A stretch of DNA of 64,000 nt. Source: Spizellomyces punctatus DAOM BR117 (lineage: Eukaryota > Chytridiomycota > Chytridiomycetes > Spizellomycetales > Spizellomycetaceae). Below are positions 44,501 through 56,242 of this stretch, piece after piece. Where the stretch lies: positions 1,249,039 through 1,313,038 of the forward strand of contig NW_015971541.1 of assembly GCF_000182565.1 (NCBI RefSeq). Reading direction: 5' to 3'. A program made the translations under genes and the position numbers. The notes below the pieces were generated by a model, which was not told the origin of the DNA, searched no databases, and worked only from the letters and a program-made list of their open reading frames with translations. Position 1 is the first letter of the stretch; every line of letters starts with the position of its first letter.

Positions 44501-47500
44501 CTTGCAGATGCTCTTCGTGATTTATCGCTTGCTGACCACATTGTCTTGCGTATGCAAGCAGTTCCTGCCTGGACCTCGTTCTGGGAGTCATCTCTGCTGT
44601 ACGTGTATAAGCAGAAATTGCAAAGAGATCAGGCCGAGACTGGCGTTACTATGGAAGGAGAGCAGGAGAAGCGAATGCGGGTCCAGCAGCTGGAAAGCAT
44701 AGTTGCTATGGCAGCCTCTGATCTTTTGCAGAAACGTTTGAGGAATTCTCGCCTTCCATCCTTGAGTGTCAACATCATTCTGGCTTTCACAGGCAGGTCA
44801 CCCAATGTTCCTTTGTCTGTAGCTAAATTAAACCTTTCTTCCCATCAGGACTGGTCCTGGCGGCCTCTAGTCTCGGGTTGGTGGTCGCCCATGAAGAAGC
44901 CACCAGGGGAGTGGACTTATTACTGAAGGAATACACAGTGGATCCTACAGCAGAAAGCACAGATGCCATAGAGTTGTCCGATGCACAAAGAAACGATGAT
45001 ATACAATTTGCGGTCGCTCTGGCCATGGCTAACATGGTGAAGGTGCTTCCTCCAAATGATGAAAAGCGGACTCGAGCGATTCTTGAACTGCTCGTCCAAG
45101 GAGTGAATGAAGAACAACGGTAGGCGCTGGCGAAAAGACAGCTTTATATCTTCTGAAATTCACTGAGTATGGTCGCTATCGGTAGGGATGGACAAGGGTG
45201 GCACCAGTTTGCGTGCGCATTTGGTCTTCCTATAGCTGCCTTATCAACCATAACATCCTCTCCTTCTGGTGGACGTGAAGAGCTTCGTCGAGCAGCATCA
45301 TTTATACTCGACAAGTCTCTCCATGCAAATATCCGACGGAGCGCAATGATGGGCTTCGCGACCATACTCCAGCCCTTGAAGGATGCAAGTGACAATAGCG
45401 CTGCGGATGTGGGTCAAATAGTGAGCGATGCTGTGGATTACTTGGAGAATTCCATATCAATATTCGAGCGTGGCATTGAGACGGAAATGGCACTCGTGGA
45501 AGGATCGGCGTGGATGGCCTCGGCGGCTGTAGCTGCAGGATTCACAAGTCCTGAACAGAGTGACAAAATTGAGGACATTCTACGAGAAGCTCTACAGTAT
45601 ATGGATGGAAAGGTAGGTGATCGACCTATGATTTTGGCATGGTTCGTTCCGAACGTCTCAAAAGACAAATGCACCAGCGATCGCTCGAAGGTCTATACGC
45701 GCATATCCTGCTTTCCTACACCCGTGTTATCCGAGCCCGACATGCTGCGACTTCACCAGATGCACTGGCTGCACAGCTTTCCGATCTCTCCCAAGTAACA
45801 ACCAACCAATCTGTCTTCACCTCCACCCGCATCGCGAACCTGCTAGCCATTGGCCCACTCTTGGGGATTGAATGGTGCAGCATCTCTTTCGACTCGCATG
45901 ATCAACACGACGTGGTGGCTCTACGTAGAACTATTGATACACTTCGGGCACAAGCTGTAGGGCAAGAATTCAAAGTTGCTCGCATTGCAGGATGGGTTCT
46001 GGGAATTCTTTGTTCGCAAGCCGGTAGCGAAGATGAGATTCGAAGTAGTCTCATGAATGCGGCTGGAGACACATCCCTGAGGACAAGGGATCCCCCCAAT
46101 TATAGTCGGTTGCATCAGGGGTCAAGCTTCCTGAGAGCCGCATACGACACTCTTGCTGGAATGAACGGTAATATTTTGTTGATACACATACTCCACATCA
46201 GACATGTCATTAAGCGCTTTGTTTGGCAGCTTTTAAGGTGACTCGGCAAGGCTTTCATGTCCTTCTCGATGCTTTCATTAATGTGGACATCGATCTTCCC
46301 CCTGTTGATTGGATGCAACCGTTTTCACATCTTACCGCGTTGGACACTCGTGACCAACTGGAAAATGATGAAGAAGGCTTTGCCGCTGCATGTTATCTGT
46401 TGGCGGCCCGTCAGGCTTCAGCAACCTCAGCCAAGAGCTTTGTGGAGTACTTTGTCACAAAGCTCACAGAGATGGTTGGACGTGACGCGGGGCTATTGCC
46501 TTCTTGGGAGCGTGAAGCTTTGGTTTCGTCGGACGGGATATGTAAGCTCTTGAAGCTCGGAGGGTTGAACGAGAGCGAAGATCGAGTTGCAGGGGGATCA
46601 GAGGCTGCCAGAAGTGGACCCCTGCCCGTGGCGGTTGCATCAAGCAAAGTCCTGGAGATTTTCAAGTTGGCACTGCGCGCTGTGTTCGGAGGCCAGCATG
46701 GTACCGGGTTCACTGATGAGTTGCAGCGTGAGTTTGCATTGTCGGTCGTGCCGTTTCTTTCCACATCTGTGGATCATCAAAGTGGCATGATTAGTGTTCT
46801 GCGCAGTGATCTAGCCAAACTGGTAATGGGTGCCTATCGGGATCTACCTCCAGATCTTTGTACTCCGAATGAGGTGGCGACTACTCGTGCGCTGGTGACC
46901 TGTATATCGGTCGACATAGAATCGATTGTGGAGCTCATCAATGAACTGCTGCCGGTAGTACCTTATGGTGTGAGCCGAGTTTGGACCCGGAAATCTTTAT
47001 GGGCTGTTGGGCGAATCGTAGAAATGACAGCAATGCACGCTTCCAACCGTCCGTGGTTATCAGAGGCGCTGGAGGGGATAAGTGGTCAAAAGGCGGGAGC
47101 TGCAAGCTTGGTGCAGGTCATGCGAGAATCCTTTTCGCAACAGGATGATGCCACTCGCAGCTTTGCTGTTTGCGCAATGCTCACGGCAATACAGCATATA
47201 GTACATGCGAATGAGCGTGAAGAATGGATGCACTGGATGGTGAGGTTACTGGACGTTATGATCATGCAGTGTGCGGCGGCGGCCATGGATAAGACCGCGG
47301 GTGTATGTGATGCAGTTGAGGTGACGTGGGCGAAAGGACTGGCAGGAATTGTACGTTTGTCATCTGGTGTAGGATTTGACACCAGCGATTCTGAGAAGGC
47401 CGAGGACGATATATCAGATTTTATAATGAACTTCCATTGCGGAGTATGGGAAGTAATTGAATCCGAAATGATAGCCTCACTCCCGAGCCTTGTCCTTGCA

Positions 47501-47814
47501 AATACTTTACCAGACTCGCTAAGGAGACAAGTAGGTGCCGCTAATCAACTATCATGGTGGCAAAGTTGACAATAACCGCATGATAAACTTTTCAGATCAT
47601 CAAACGCCTCATTCGCCTGTTGGAATGTACTGGGGCCAACTCTACAGTTGAGGGAAAACACCAGGCAAACATGAAAACGGCGGGAATAACGCTTTCACCG
47701 CACTGCCGCGATGAAATACGAGGTGTAGTGCTGCGATTGCGAAACGGTGGCTCTGGGGGCAGTGGAAAAGAGTTGGTGCGGGATGCATGGGCGGAAATCT
47801 GGGAAGATGTATGA
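41584..47814 (+). CDS. FOCAD: Focadhesin / RST1 family HEAT-repeat protein
   Basis: Giant helical-repeat protein, predicted 1,891 aa (human about 1,800). Ten exons: 41584-42789, 42857-43467, 43526-43857, 43923-44342, 44412-44792, 44849-45119, 45168-45612, 45678-46167, 46230-47530, 47596-47814. Family marks: RPHPFVSIVETRPEGWVDVLQQ near residue 130, LGIRMILEIWKRQPRIWPQF, then EIELAMAASMRDVCA across a junction, and LPPVDWMQPFSHL in exon 9, each with a counterpart in animal focadhesin. Plant RST1 and animal FOCAD support the cytoplasmic SKI-exosome RNA-decay machinery, so that role is the inference here. Exon 5 ends at a GC donor (ACAG|GCAGGT), the only choice that keeps the frame. It shares a 191-bp divergent promoter with CYS3. 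Confidence 0.87.
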
Positions 47815-48291
47815 GCTAAACATGTGCATAGTACAATGCTCTAATTTTCTATTAATAATGAAAAATGGGACCTGGGTAGAAAATTGATTTTCCGATATAC
47901 AAGTGTCTTCTCTTGATATGCCTCCTATGAGTGCGGTGAGTGTTCCTTCAGGTGGTCATCTGCATTTAACATTGAGAAATTTGTTGGATCGACGCTACAA
48001 TGCGACTGCTCGGATTGCAACCAAGTTGTATTTACTTGTTCCATTTTGTCGAATGTCCGCAAACGCCTGCTTGCTAAACTCTTATCGTTTTCTGTCCACA
48101 ATGTTGAGGTTGCAGTGACTTTTATTACAGTATCAAAAGCTGTCCCAGCTTAGAATGCATTCCATCTTTTCCATGATCGAGATGCTACCAAACTATTTCA
48201 AACTCCGACCAGACGCGACACGACGGGACACGAATCTGTTTTCTTTTGAGAGTCATAGTTGAATTGTCTAAACTTTTGAGATAGATTCATC
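47815..48291. other. Intergenic spacer
   Basis: About 480 bp between co-oriented FOCAD and IQCG; terminator and promoter expected. No gene or repeat seen. Confidence 0.5.
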
Positions 48292-49957
48292 ATGTTGAGC
48301 TCGCCGGCTCTTCCATCATCTCTTCCACCACTTCCCACTCGCGTTCCTGTTGGCGACGCTGGGCCAAGGGTAGTTACTCCCGACAATGCTACGTCCCAGA
48401 ACGATGAAGAGTTTCTTGAGCTTCTAACGGGAGCCGCAAGTGGCGGGGCAATTCCTCTGCCACCAGGAAAAGCACAATCATATATTGCTATATTCGAGGA
48501 TGCCTTGGAACAACTCGCTGTATTGGGAGACATCGGGGGAGGAGGTGACGGTGCTGTGACGGGGAAAGCAGAAACCCGACCGGTGCGTGAATGTGGGTAG
48601 ATCGGGTATCTCTACTTTACGCTTGCAACCAATGTTGTTCCGATCATTACCTTTCGCTTACCTCGTGGGAATACTCTTTTAACAGCTCGGCGATCAAATC
48701 ACGCGCATTCTCAAAGACCAAAGGGCGTTAGAAGCACGTTACGAGCAACTTCTCGTTGAGCAAGATAAACTTAAGAAGCTACCGAACAAAACAAAATTTA
48801 AAGAGAGTCAGATTGCCATTTTGGATGTGACAAATGAATTAAAGCAGAGCTCACAAGGTCTGTAGCGGTGCAGACTTGTGTTATTGCGTTACGTTGTCGT
48901 GGCCAACCTAGTTATTACAGTCCTAGCCACAAACCTTAAATCGCATCCCAATGTGGCCAAAAACCTTCTCAAAATACAACAAGAGCGAAGCGCATTACAA
49001 ACCCTGATCGGCAGAACCATACGGGAACTGCGTGAACATCGTTTTGATAGTTTGATGAGCACCGTGGAAGAGGAGTATAAGAAACGAAATACATTGCAAG
49101 ATACCATTGATCGGTGAGAATACTATTCCGACTCTCATAAGCGCTCGTCACGTCACCTACCCAATCTCTAATGCCCATAAAGCGAGCGAGACGCTTCTCA
49201 GCTGCTTAGGTCTTTACATAAAGAATTGTCGAACGAGAAGAAGCTTTTGGAAGATGAAACTAATGACAGGAATCAAGTCATTCAGCAACTGAAGGATACC
49301 ATTCAAGAAATAAACATTCTTACCAACTCGGAGCAAAAGTACATCAAAAAGGAAACTAAAGCGCATGAGAATAGTGTACGCCAAAGATGTCAGCATGAAG
49401 AAACGAGACTGATGGAGGACAAGTCAGTCCTCTCCAAACGACTAGAACAGGAGCAAAGAGCACACGAAAAAATTGTTGACTTTTTGACAAGACAGCGGGA
49501 GACCTTGGAAAGGCAGATTCAGGATTGGATGACTAAATATGAGGAAGATACGGAGGCGAAATCTACGGAAATCGAGACCCTCAAACAGAAAAGAAGTCAA
49601 GACCTTGATAAATTTGAAGAGCTCTTGGCTGCGTACGAAGAGCTGGAAAAGATCGTGGAAGAAGATCGTGCAAATAAGCAACGGGAGGCGGAAAGACTCA
49701 AGATTGAAAAGCAGCGAGATATGGCAGCAAGAATGGTTCAGCGATGGTGGAGAAGAAGGCTGGAGGCGAAGAAGGTATGCTCTATTGATATAATGCATAT
49801 GACAACCACTCTAATAATTTACAACAATATACAGCAAAGCGCCAAGACCGTCAAGTCAGCTAAAGGGAAAAAGGGTGCAAAGGGGAAGGGCGGAAAGGCG
49901 ACCGCACCGGGAACGGCCCAGTCCAAAACGCGGGGGAAAACGCCAACCAAAAAGTAA
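48292..49957 (+). CDS. IQCG: Dynein regulatory complex subunit 9 / IQCG
   Basis: Flagellar axoneme protein of the nexin-dynein regulatory complex, which binds calmodulin. Five exons: 48292-48582, 48686-48857, 48921-49113, 49210-49774, 49835-49957; predicted 447 aa (human about 443). A Pro-rich head is followed by long coiled coil: LNVAKNLLKIQQERSA-type segment (NVAKNLLKIQQERSALQTL), FDSLMSTVEEEYKKRN, LHKELSNEKKLLEDETNDRN and LERQIQDWMTKYEEDTEAKS. Then comes one IQ motif (MAARMVQRWWRRRLEAKK) and a Lys/Gly/Ala tail. The DWMTKYEEDTE segment and terminal IQ are characteristic of IQCG. The exon 3 acceptor at 48920 has an in-phase alternative six bases downstream. This gene implies a motile flagellated stage. 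Confidence 0.88.
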
Positions 49958-49993
49958 AGCATAGCGAGCTTCCGCGGGAATAATAGATGGTCC

Positions 49994-51486
49994 TCAAGTA
50001 CATCTGGATATTTCTTCCACTTTTTGCCCACAGCGGGGACATGGGAACGAGTGATCCGCCATTATACTCGTCCTGATTTGCCATGCAGTCAGTTAAACTC
50101 CGATTAACGATAATGATGTGACGAGATAAAACTTACTTAATGCAATAATAGCAGTAGACATGTCCACAGTTTGTTCGATAAGGGGTATGTACTACAGTCT
50201 TTGGGGCGTCTTTCGCATGGCAAATCGCACAGATGTGGTCAGGGAGGTCTACAGTCACAGGGCCAGAAATGGCGCGGATAATAGTATTTTTGATGCGCTC
50301 TACATTCACCAGAGGTACTAGGAAAAGAAGGAACTCCTACTTATATAGTTAGCAAACTGGGTGGGGGACACTGCTCCAGAATGCGGTGCGGCCTCTGGGG
50401 CACGTCCTTACCGTAAATGCGTGCCAGACGAGTTGTCGATTCATAAACTCAAAGCTCACTTGACGCGCCATCTCCCGCCGAGTATACACTAAACGCATTC
50501 GCAGTACTCGATCCAATAACGATCGATATCTATTATGAGGCAGAGTGAGATCTTCATATACGGTCCCTTGCCAACAGCATCCAATAAATACCTTCCATTG
50601 TAGAGGAAAACCAGAAAGTTCACTAGAGAAAGCGCCCTGTACACATTTTCCGCCTTCTGGAGATACGTCCACACACGGTTCCGCCAGTCGCGCTATCGAA
50701 GCAGCGTTACAAAAACTTCACCATCCATTTGGCATAAACATAGAACGCACCTCCGGCTGTGCACTCCATTCATGCGTAGTTGCATGTCTATTTACTCTTA
50801 TCCAGCCCCATCGCCCGCCAATATAAAGCAAGGCATGAGCCATCTTCTGCCATTTACTGAGGGGAGCATCTATTGCGGAAACCTCCACTGCCAGATGGAA
50901 AGGGGTCCTTGGTGAGCGACTACTCATCCATGTAGCTACTCTGCGTACTTACATCTGCCAGAATGCCGTGCTTCATTCCGGTACTTTAGATTTTGCAGCT
51001 GAAGGCCATAGGAGGCACCCATTGAATAAATAGAGAGATGGCACATCAAATATTGTAGCAGGGCGGTAAACTCGGGCTCATATTTCTCTTTGAGGGTCGG
51101 CTGTGCATGGTCCAAAACAATATAATGGTTATGAAAACGGAGAAACAAATGGTCATGGATTACGGTTTATCTACCTTGAAGAGCGAGAATATAGCAAGGA
51201 ACTGTTCTTTTACGACACTGGTCAACTCTGCGTCCAAAAGTTCTGCGTCCAGCTGGCTGACCCGCAGAACATTCAGTGAGGATGGACGATATGCAGCAAG
51301 TGCTCTTCTAGCAGCAGAGACGAAAGTCTGTTCTCGTTCACTTTCTGGAACAATGGTCGAAGTCCCGGAAGCATCCCGGGTTACATTTGGACTTTGTGCC
51401 AACTCTGGCCTCGTCCAAAACTGCGAGGCATCCTCATTTGTTCTACCGCCGGATGAAACTGATGGTCCGTCAGTATCTGTTGGCAT
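49994..51486 (-). CDS. PEX2: Peroxisome biogenesis RING protein PEX2
   Basis: One of three RING peroxins (with PEX10 and PEX12) forming the ubiquitin ligase channel that recycles PEX5. Seven exons on minus: 51486-51175, 51100-50953, 50887-50751, 50692-50592, 50529-50412, 50336-50137, 50072-49994; predicted 364 aa. Signatures: LRVSQLDAELLDAEL, YEPEFTALLQYLMCHLSIYS, LQNLKYRNE, YIGGRWGW, ALSLVNFLVFLYNGRYRSLLDRVLRM across a junction, [26 protein letters not shown]. The C-terminal RING has CAIC, TNCGHVYCYYC and CPRC. The first ~60 residues (Ser/Thr-rich) are non-conserved. The acceptor at 50888 is chosen for phase. The stop is only 36 bp from the IQCG stop. Confidence 0.93.
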
Positions 51487-51677
51487 TTAGGTGTGCTGGT
51501 CTTCAAAGGCAGATTTGGCCCTACAGTTCACGATCTACTGTGTACGAACTTGCAGTCTTAAATTACTGCCTTGCAGGATGAGTCATACGACAAGTCCCAT
51601 AAAATCAAATCCAACGACTGTTTCCCTTCATTTCATTCCCAAAAGGTCATTAAACTAGGAGACAAAACACACGTAAT

Positions 51678-52337
51678 ATGCTCATCAAAGTAAAGGTACG
51701 TTGTCAATTGGGGTATCGACCGTCGCTCTGTTCTCAGACGCTTGGTAATGTCCACGTTCTAATTCTGTTTTTGCATGGCATCCAGACGTTGACTGGCAAA
51801 GAGGTATGGGCTACAATGAACCAATGAAGACTATCGCCAATCCTGGCGTTTGTACTCTCTGTGTTGGTGATATATGAGAAGTATCTAATTCTATCTCCTT
51901 TTGCATATCAGATTGAAATCGACATCGAGCCAAATGATAAAGTAATACCTTGGTCAATCGCGCCATCGTGTTCGACAGTTTCGATAGTTTGTGACAGCTA
52001 ATCACACATGTGCTTCTTACCAGATTACCAGAATCAAAGAGCGGGTTGAGGAAAAGGAGGGTATACCTCCGGCGCAACAACGGTAGGTCTAATGTGGCCT
52101 ATATCGGAGTCCTCACGCAAAGATCCTTACCTGTCATCAATCAGATTGATTTTTGGTGGCAAGCAAATGTAGGTTTTGTAGTCTCTACAGGACGATCATG
52201 TCTCCGACAGAGACCGCCTGAAGGATGATATATGATATCTCTCTCTTAGGGCTGATGAGAAGACCGCTACGGACTACAACATCGAGGCTGGATCGGTACT
52301 ACATTTGGTATTAGCGCTTCGTGGGGGACGGATGTAA
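51678..52337 (+). CDS. RUB1: Ubiquitin-like modifier NEDD8/Rub1
   Basis: Modifier attached to cullins. Six very small exons: 51678-51695 (18 nt), 51786-51803 (18 nt), 51912-51941 (30 nt), 52024-52082, 52145-52168 (24 nt), 52250-52337; predicted 78 aa. The sequence reads [39 protein letters not shown] and HLVLALRGG, with Ala before LRGG (position 72), which separates NEDD8 from ubiquitin (Arg). After the mature GG end come two residues (RM) that must be removed by a processing protease. The phase is perfect through all six exons, and the ubiquitin fold leaves no freedom. It is divergent from PEX2 with 191 bp between starts. Confidence 0.97.
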
Positions 52338-52415
52338 TTTCAAGATTTGGAATAAATTACTACGGTGCGGAAAAGGATAGGCAATATGCCTTTCTTTATT
52401 TTGCAATGCGGTAGA

Positions 52416-55400
52416 TCATATTTGATGGGATATTTGAGCAGCAAGTTCGTGGTTTTGGATTCTTGCCGCGACTTTCGCAAGCCGGTTCCAAAATGATCTA
52501 TAAGATGATGAAATGATTAAGCATAACTGGACGTGGGTCGCTTACCAGCTTCATCTACTTACTGATCGTAACCACCATGTCGATGTCGTTGTATAAAATC
52601 TTTCAGCGCCGCATCAAACGATGCGAGGAATACGGTCCCCTCTGCTATCCAACCAGCGGGTATGCCTTCCGCAATTTTTTCGAGTTTGTCCAAGTCTAGA
52701 GGCCCACTTGAGGCCACCCTGACGATAGGAATCAGCTGTCGATTAAGTAGCTTGTCGATTGCCAGTGATTGGACAGTTGCTCGTGGTAAATATCGCCCCC
52801 ATTTCAGGACCGTCATGAACAGCTGAAGGACGAACGGATAATGAGCTCAGCATGGCACTAACCTGAATTGATAGCCATGGCATTTACCTTGAAAGTTATC
52901 CAGAACCAGTGATTTCGTGATTCAATCATGGCTTCAGTAAGACTTGGTCGTAGACGCGTAACGAAGAAGTTATATCGGTCCACCGTAGCATCGGTAGTCC
53001 GGGTTAGCCGCATTTCTATTGCGCTAACTAGACCCTGCGAATTGAGCAGGATGTGTAAGTTCATGTCTTAACAGCCCTGATATCCTATGAACGTCGGGCA
53101 CAGGCTATCTACCTTGAAAGCTTGATCTTCCACATGCACATAATCAAGGCATTGGCCCATAATATTGATCAAGGCATTGGTTTGCTCCTCAGAATTTGGA
53201 TCATACGTGTCCACCAAAGCTTTAATGCGTGGGATGACCGCTTTTTCCGCAATCCGTGATAAGAGCTTCGTGTCTGGATCATCCGCATTCATTACATGCG
53301 GTGAGGTTATGCCATAGTCCATCAGTGTGCGGTGCCACTCCATTGCTTCCAAGACGATAGGTATCTGGAGAAATGACAGGAAGAACTGATGAACATCGCC
53401 GTGCTATTTTGCAATTCAGCCATCAGCCGTCTTACATCCTGCAGACTCTGCGTCAAAAGCTCCCCTCGCACAAACAGCTCGAATATCCCTGGCACACTCA
53501 ATGATCCGTAACCATCCTCATAGTCTTTTGGATACTTCCGCTTCCATATTTCAAATCGCTTCTTAATAATAGGCAGTGAGCGAAACTCGTCATCAGTATC
53601 GTCAAACAAATGCTCCAGCCGTTGTCGCACACGGCCTGCCCAAAGTTCCAGATTAGATAAAGCAGATCCATAACTTGCAGACGATAAAAGTAACAGTGAG
53701 GTACCTAGTCTGGAAGCTAATTCCGCCTCATTGGTAGGCTGCTGTACTTCATCGGTTTCCATTTCCCCAAAAGGCATTTGTCCATTCGTTTCTTGTGGTG
53801 GCGCTGGTAAACTTCAGTGATCACCCTCTCGGGCACAAAATGGATCGATATGTTTGCTTACCCGTCCAGATTGCAAAAGTTGCAAACCAGTCATCCATGA
53901 CTTTTTCCCGCTGTTCGAAGATAAGTTTGTTACGGGCTTTGATAATGGAATGATACTCCATTTCAAGGCTTTCGAGTTCTGGGAACTATCCAAATATCTT
54001 TCAGCTCCTTGCGACGGGAAGATAGCTTACAATAACAGTAGCATACCTTGGTATCCAGAAAATCGGCCAGATCCTCGATATACGTTTTGAGATCCTGAAA
54101 GTAGGTATATCGTTCGGAAGAACCCTTGGTATCCGACTCCAGACTTGCGGTTGCTATAGTCGACTTTTGTGCCTCATGCTTGATTTGCTCAAGCTGACGG
54201 ATGTGATTCTCATGGGTTGCTTCCAGATTGCTGAGGGTAGATGCTAAGCGAGAGCACACAGCGCTAACTGAGGGAATTGGTATTGAGGCGGGGACTGGAC
54301 GGGTGAAAGGTTAGCCAGTAAAAAGCAGGGACGGTTATGCCCAATATCAGCTCACTCTGTGCAGGTGCTGGTGGGCGCGACTGCGGCTCTGGCTTGGCGT
54401 CGTGCACCTTTGGTTTACGTCCTTTCCGAATCTGCTCCATTTCCCACCGACGGACCTCCTCATCTTCCACATCTTCTTCCTGTCTAGTGAGAAGCTTGAA
54501 TGAGGAAATGGTCGTAGTTCTTCCAGCATCGAAGCGCCATCCTTACGCATGGATAAGGTTCCCTTCCATTTCCTTCTGTCTCCGTTCTTCCTCTTGCTTT
54601 ACTGCCTCACGTCCAAATGTAATACGATCACCCTCGTAGTCTTCAAAAGCCTCCTCTCCTTCGATCTCTTCATCCTCGGTTACCAGCCGCGACTCATGTT
54701 TGTAAGACTGCCCAACCTATCATAGGAGAACAGTTGAGCATCATCCATATGCTGCATACAAGCCTAACAGATTGATACCTCTCGGGAACTAGATAAAGGA
54801 ATGAAATTGACAGAGGATTCTTTGGCTCCACTGATAGCAGCAGCCCTCTTCTGTTCACGCAATTTTCGAGCGGCGTGAATCGTAGCTGCATCTGGGATAC
54901 TCTCTGCCAGGGAAAGGGGGGCCAGGTCGTCTGCCAACATATTTGAGGAAGAAAACAGGGAATCGGTCGTGCCAGAAGAAGGTGGGGCTGTTCGCTGGCT
55001 CTCCTTCAGGGCACGCAAACTTTCCGTTGAGTAGTTGCCGTTTGCGAAAGCATCCACTGTGCGCTCGGGAACAAGTTCGCGGTTGACCTTCGCTTTTGTC
55101 ATTCGACGGCTAGCTGCTGTTTTCTTTATGGTAAAAGATTCATTTGTGCCCTGCGTCGGCAGTCAATGCATGAATATCGTTCATTGTGAGCACCGTGTTT
55201 AAAAAGTATTCAGCACCCACCTCGTCGTCTTCGCCAAAGCTCAACGCAACTCCTGTTCCACCTTTTGGCTTTGCTTTCGGCTTTTGAGCACTTTTCCCCT
55301 CTTTTTTAATGCTATTTGCGATGGCCTTGACCTCTAGCTCCCCACCCGTTTTACCCTCCCTTCCATTGCCGTTACCGTCAAGAGCGACATTGTCACTCCC

Positions 55401-55475
55401 ATCCTCGTCCTCATACACCTGTATCTTCTTTCTCAAGTTCTTCGCCTTTGGTTTCCGAAAAGACGCAAAGCTCAT
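52416..55475 (-). CDS. PAXBP1/GCFC-family spliceosome-associated protein
   Basis: GC-rich-sequence-factor family (animal PAXBP1/GCFC2, plant ILP1), linked to spliceosome (NTR-type) function in the nucleus. Eleven exons on minus: 55475-55221, 55150-54779, 54716-54547, 54483-54356, 54294-54047, 53985-53888, 53811-53436, 53364-53113, 53034-52888, 52822-52563, 52497-52416; predicted 795 aa. Marks: FRKPKAKNLRKKIQ at the start, VALSFGEDDE then ESFTIKKTAASRRM, SIPDAATIHAARKLREQKR, SRLVTEDEEIEGEEAFEDYE, EEVRRWEMEQIRKG, YIEDLADFLDTK, and the GCFC core (RFEIWKRKYPKDYEDGYGSLSVPGIFELFVRGELL; EAMEWHRTLMDYG). The last exon (FWNRLAKVAARIQNHEL) depends on a CA|gtaagt donor; without it the protein ends one codon later with TAA. 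Confidence 0.9.
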
Positions 55476-55496
55476 AGCTCCCACGATCTAGATTAC

Positions 55497-55937
55497 ATGA
55501 AGATAGCCTTTGGATTTGACGATGGGTTCATCCCTTGGTTGTCACAGCAACAAGCTCTGTGCGCAGCTCCTCCATGGGTGAGCTATGGTCTTCTGAACTC
55601 GTTTGCACTAGACGATGGGCCAAGCTCCGTCCAACCTGGAGCCCATGGCTTCTTTCTGCCAGGTTGAGGCACTTGCGTCACAAAAATGTATGCAGCAGCA
55701 TAACTATGATAGGTATGTTTGCTAAGGCGTGTGGAACCGACGTAGCTCGCCATTCCTATATTTCCTACGTTCTATTGTTAACTGGAAGTTACTCCCGTTC
55801 ACAGAGAAGCATATCGACGGCCGTGCCGGCAGGCTTTTCAAGACTATCGCGACTGTAAGCAACGATGGGTAAGCATTGGAGATTTGTATATCATACGTTT
55901 AGAGATATTACAGACGAGACTTGGAAGCCACGTTTGA
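55497..55937 (+). CDS. Small CHCH-like cysteine protein (COX23/CHCHD7-type candidate)
   Basis: Three exons (55497-55577, 55663-55712, 55805-55937), up to 87 aa. The middle reads VEALASQKCMQQHNYD then CRQAFQDYRDCKQRW. The CX9C spacing in the last part and the QKCM..HNYDR core match CHCH proteins of the mitochondrial intermembrane space such as COX23. The first cysteine pair does not have CX9C spacing under this splicing (13 residues between), so exon 1 may be wrong or the protein divergent. A possible extra intron (55875-55919, 45 nt, in phase) would shorten the C-terminus to WTRLGSHV. Its ATG lies only 21 bp from the divergent PAXBP1 ATG. Confidence 0.5.
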
Positions 55938-56242
55938 CCTTTAAGTTTGCTCCTAGCATGACTTAAAAGCCCAGTTGTTGCGAGATGCTGCCAAGAAGGG
56001 GTAGAACAAGTGATTCGCCATGATCCTAGCTTCACGATCCAGAGCCGCCGCAGTGGCAATCTGTGCACTGGCCCCGACCATTCATATTAAAGAAACCTTT
56101 GCATTTGTACTCTTCACTCTGTAATGTATTTATACAACCAAAAATAACAAACTTGGTTCACCTATAAAAAGTATTTACTATGACATCAATAATCTGTAGT
56201 TGGAAAATCGTTAACTTGATGAGCGAAAAATGCCCACATCTA
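55938..56242. other. Convergent intergenic spacer
   Basis: About 300 bp, AT-rich, between the CHCH-like stop and the coiled-coil protein stop; likely terminators of both. Confidence 0.5.
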
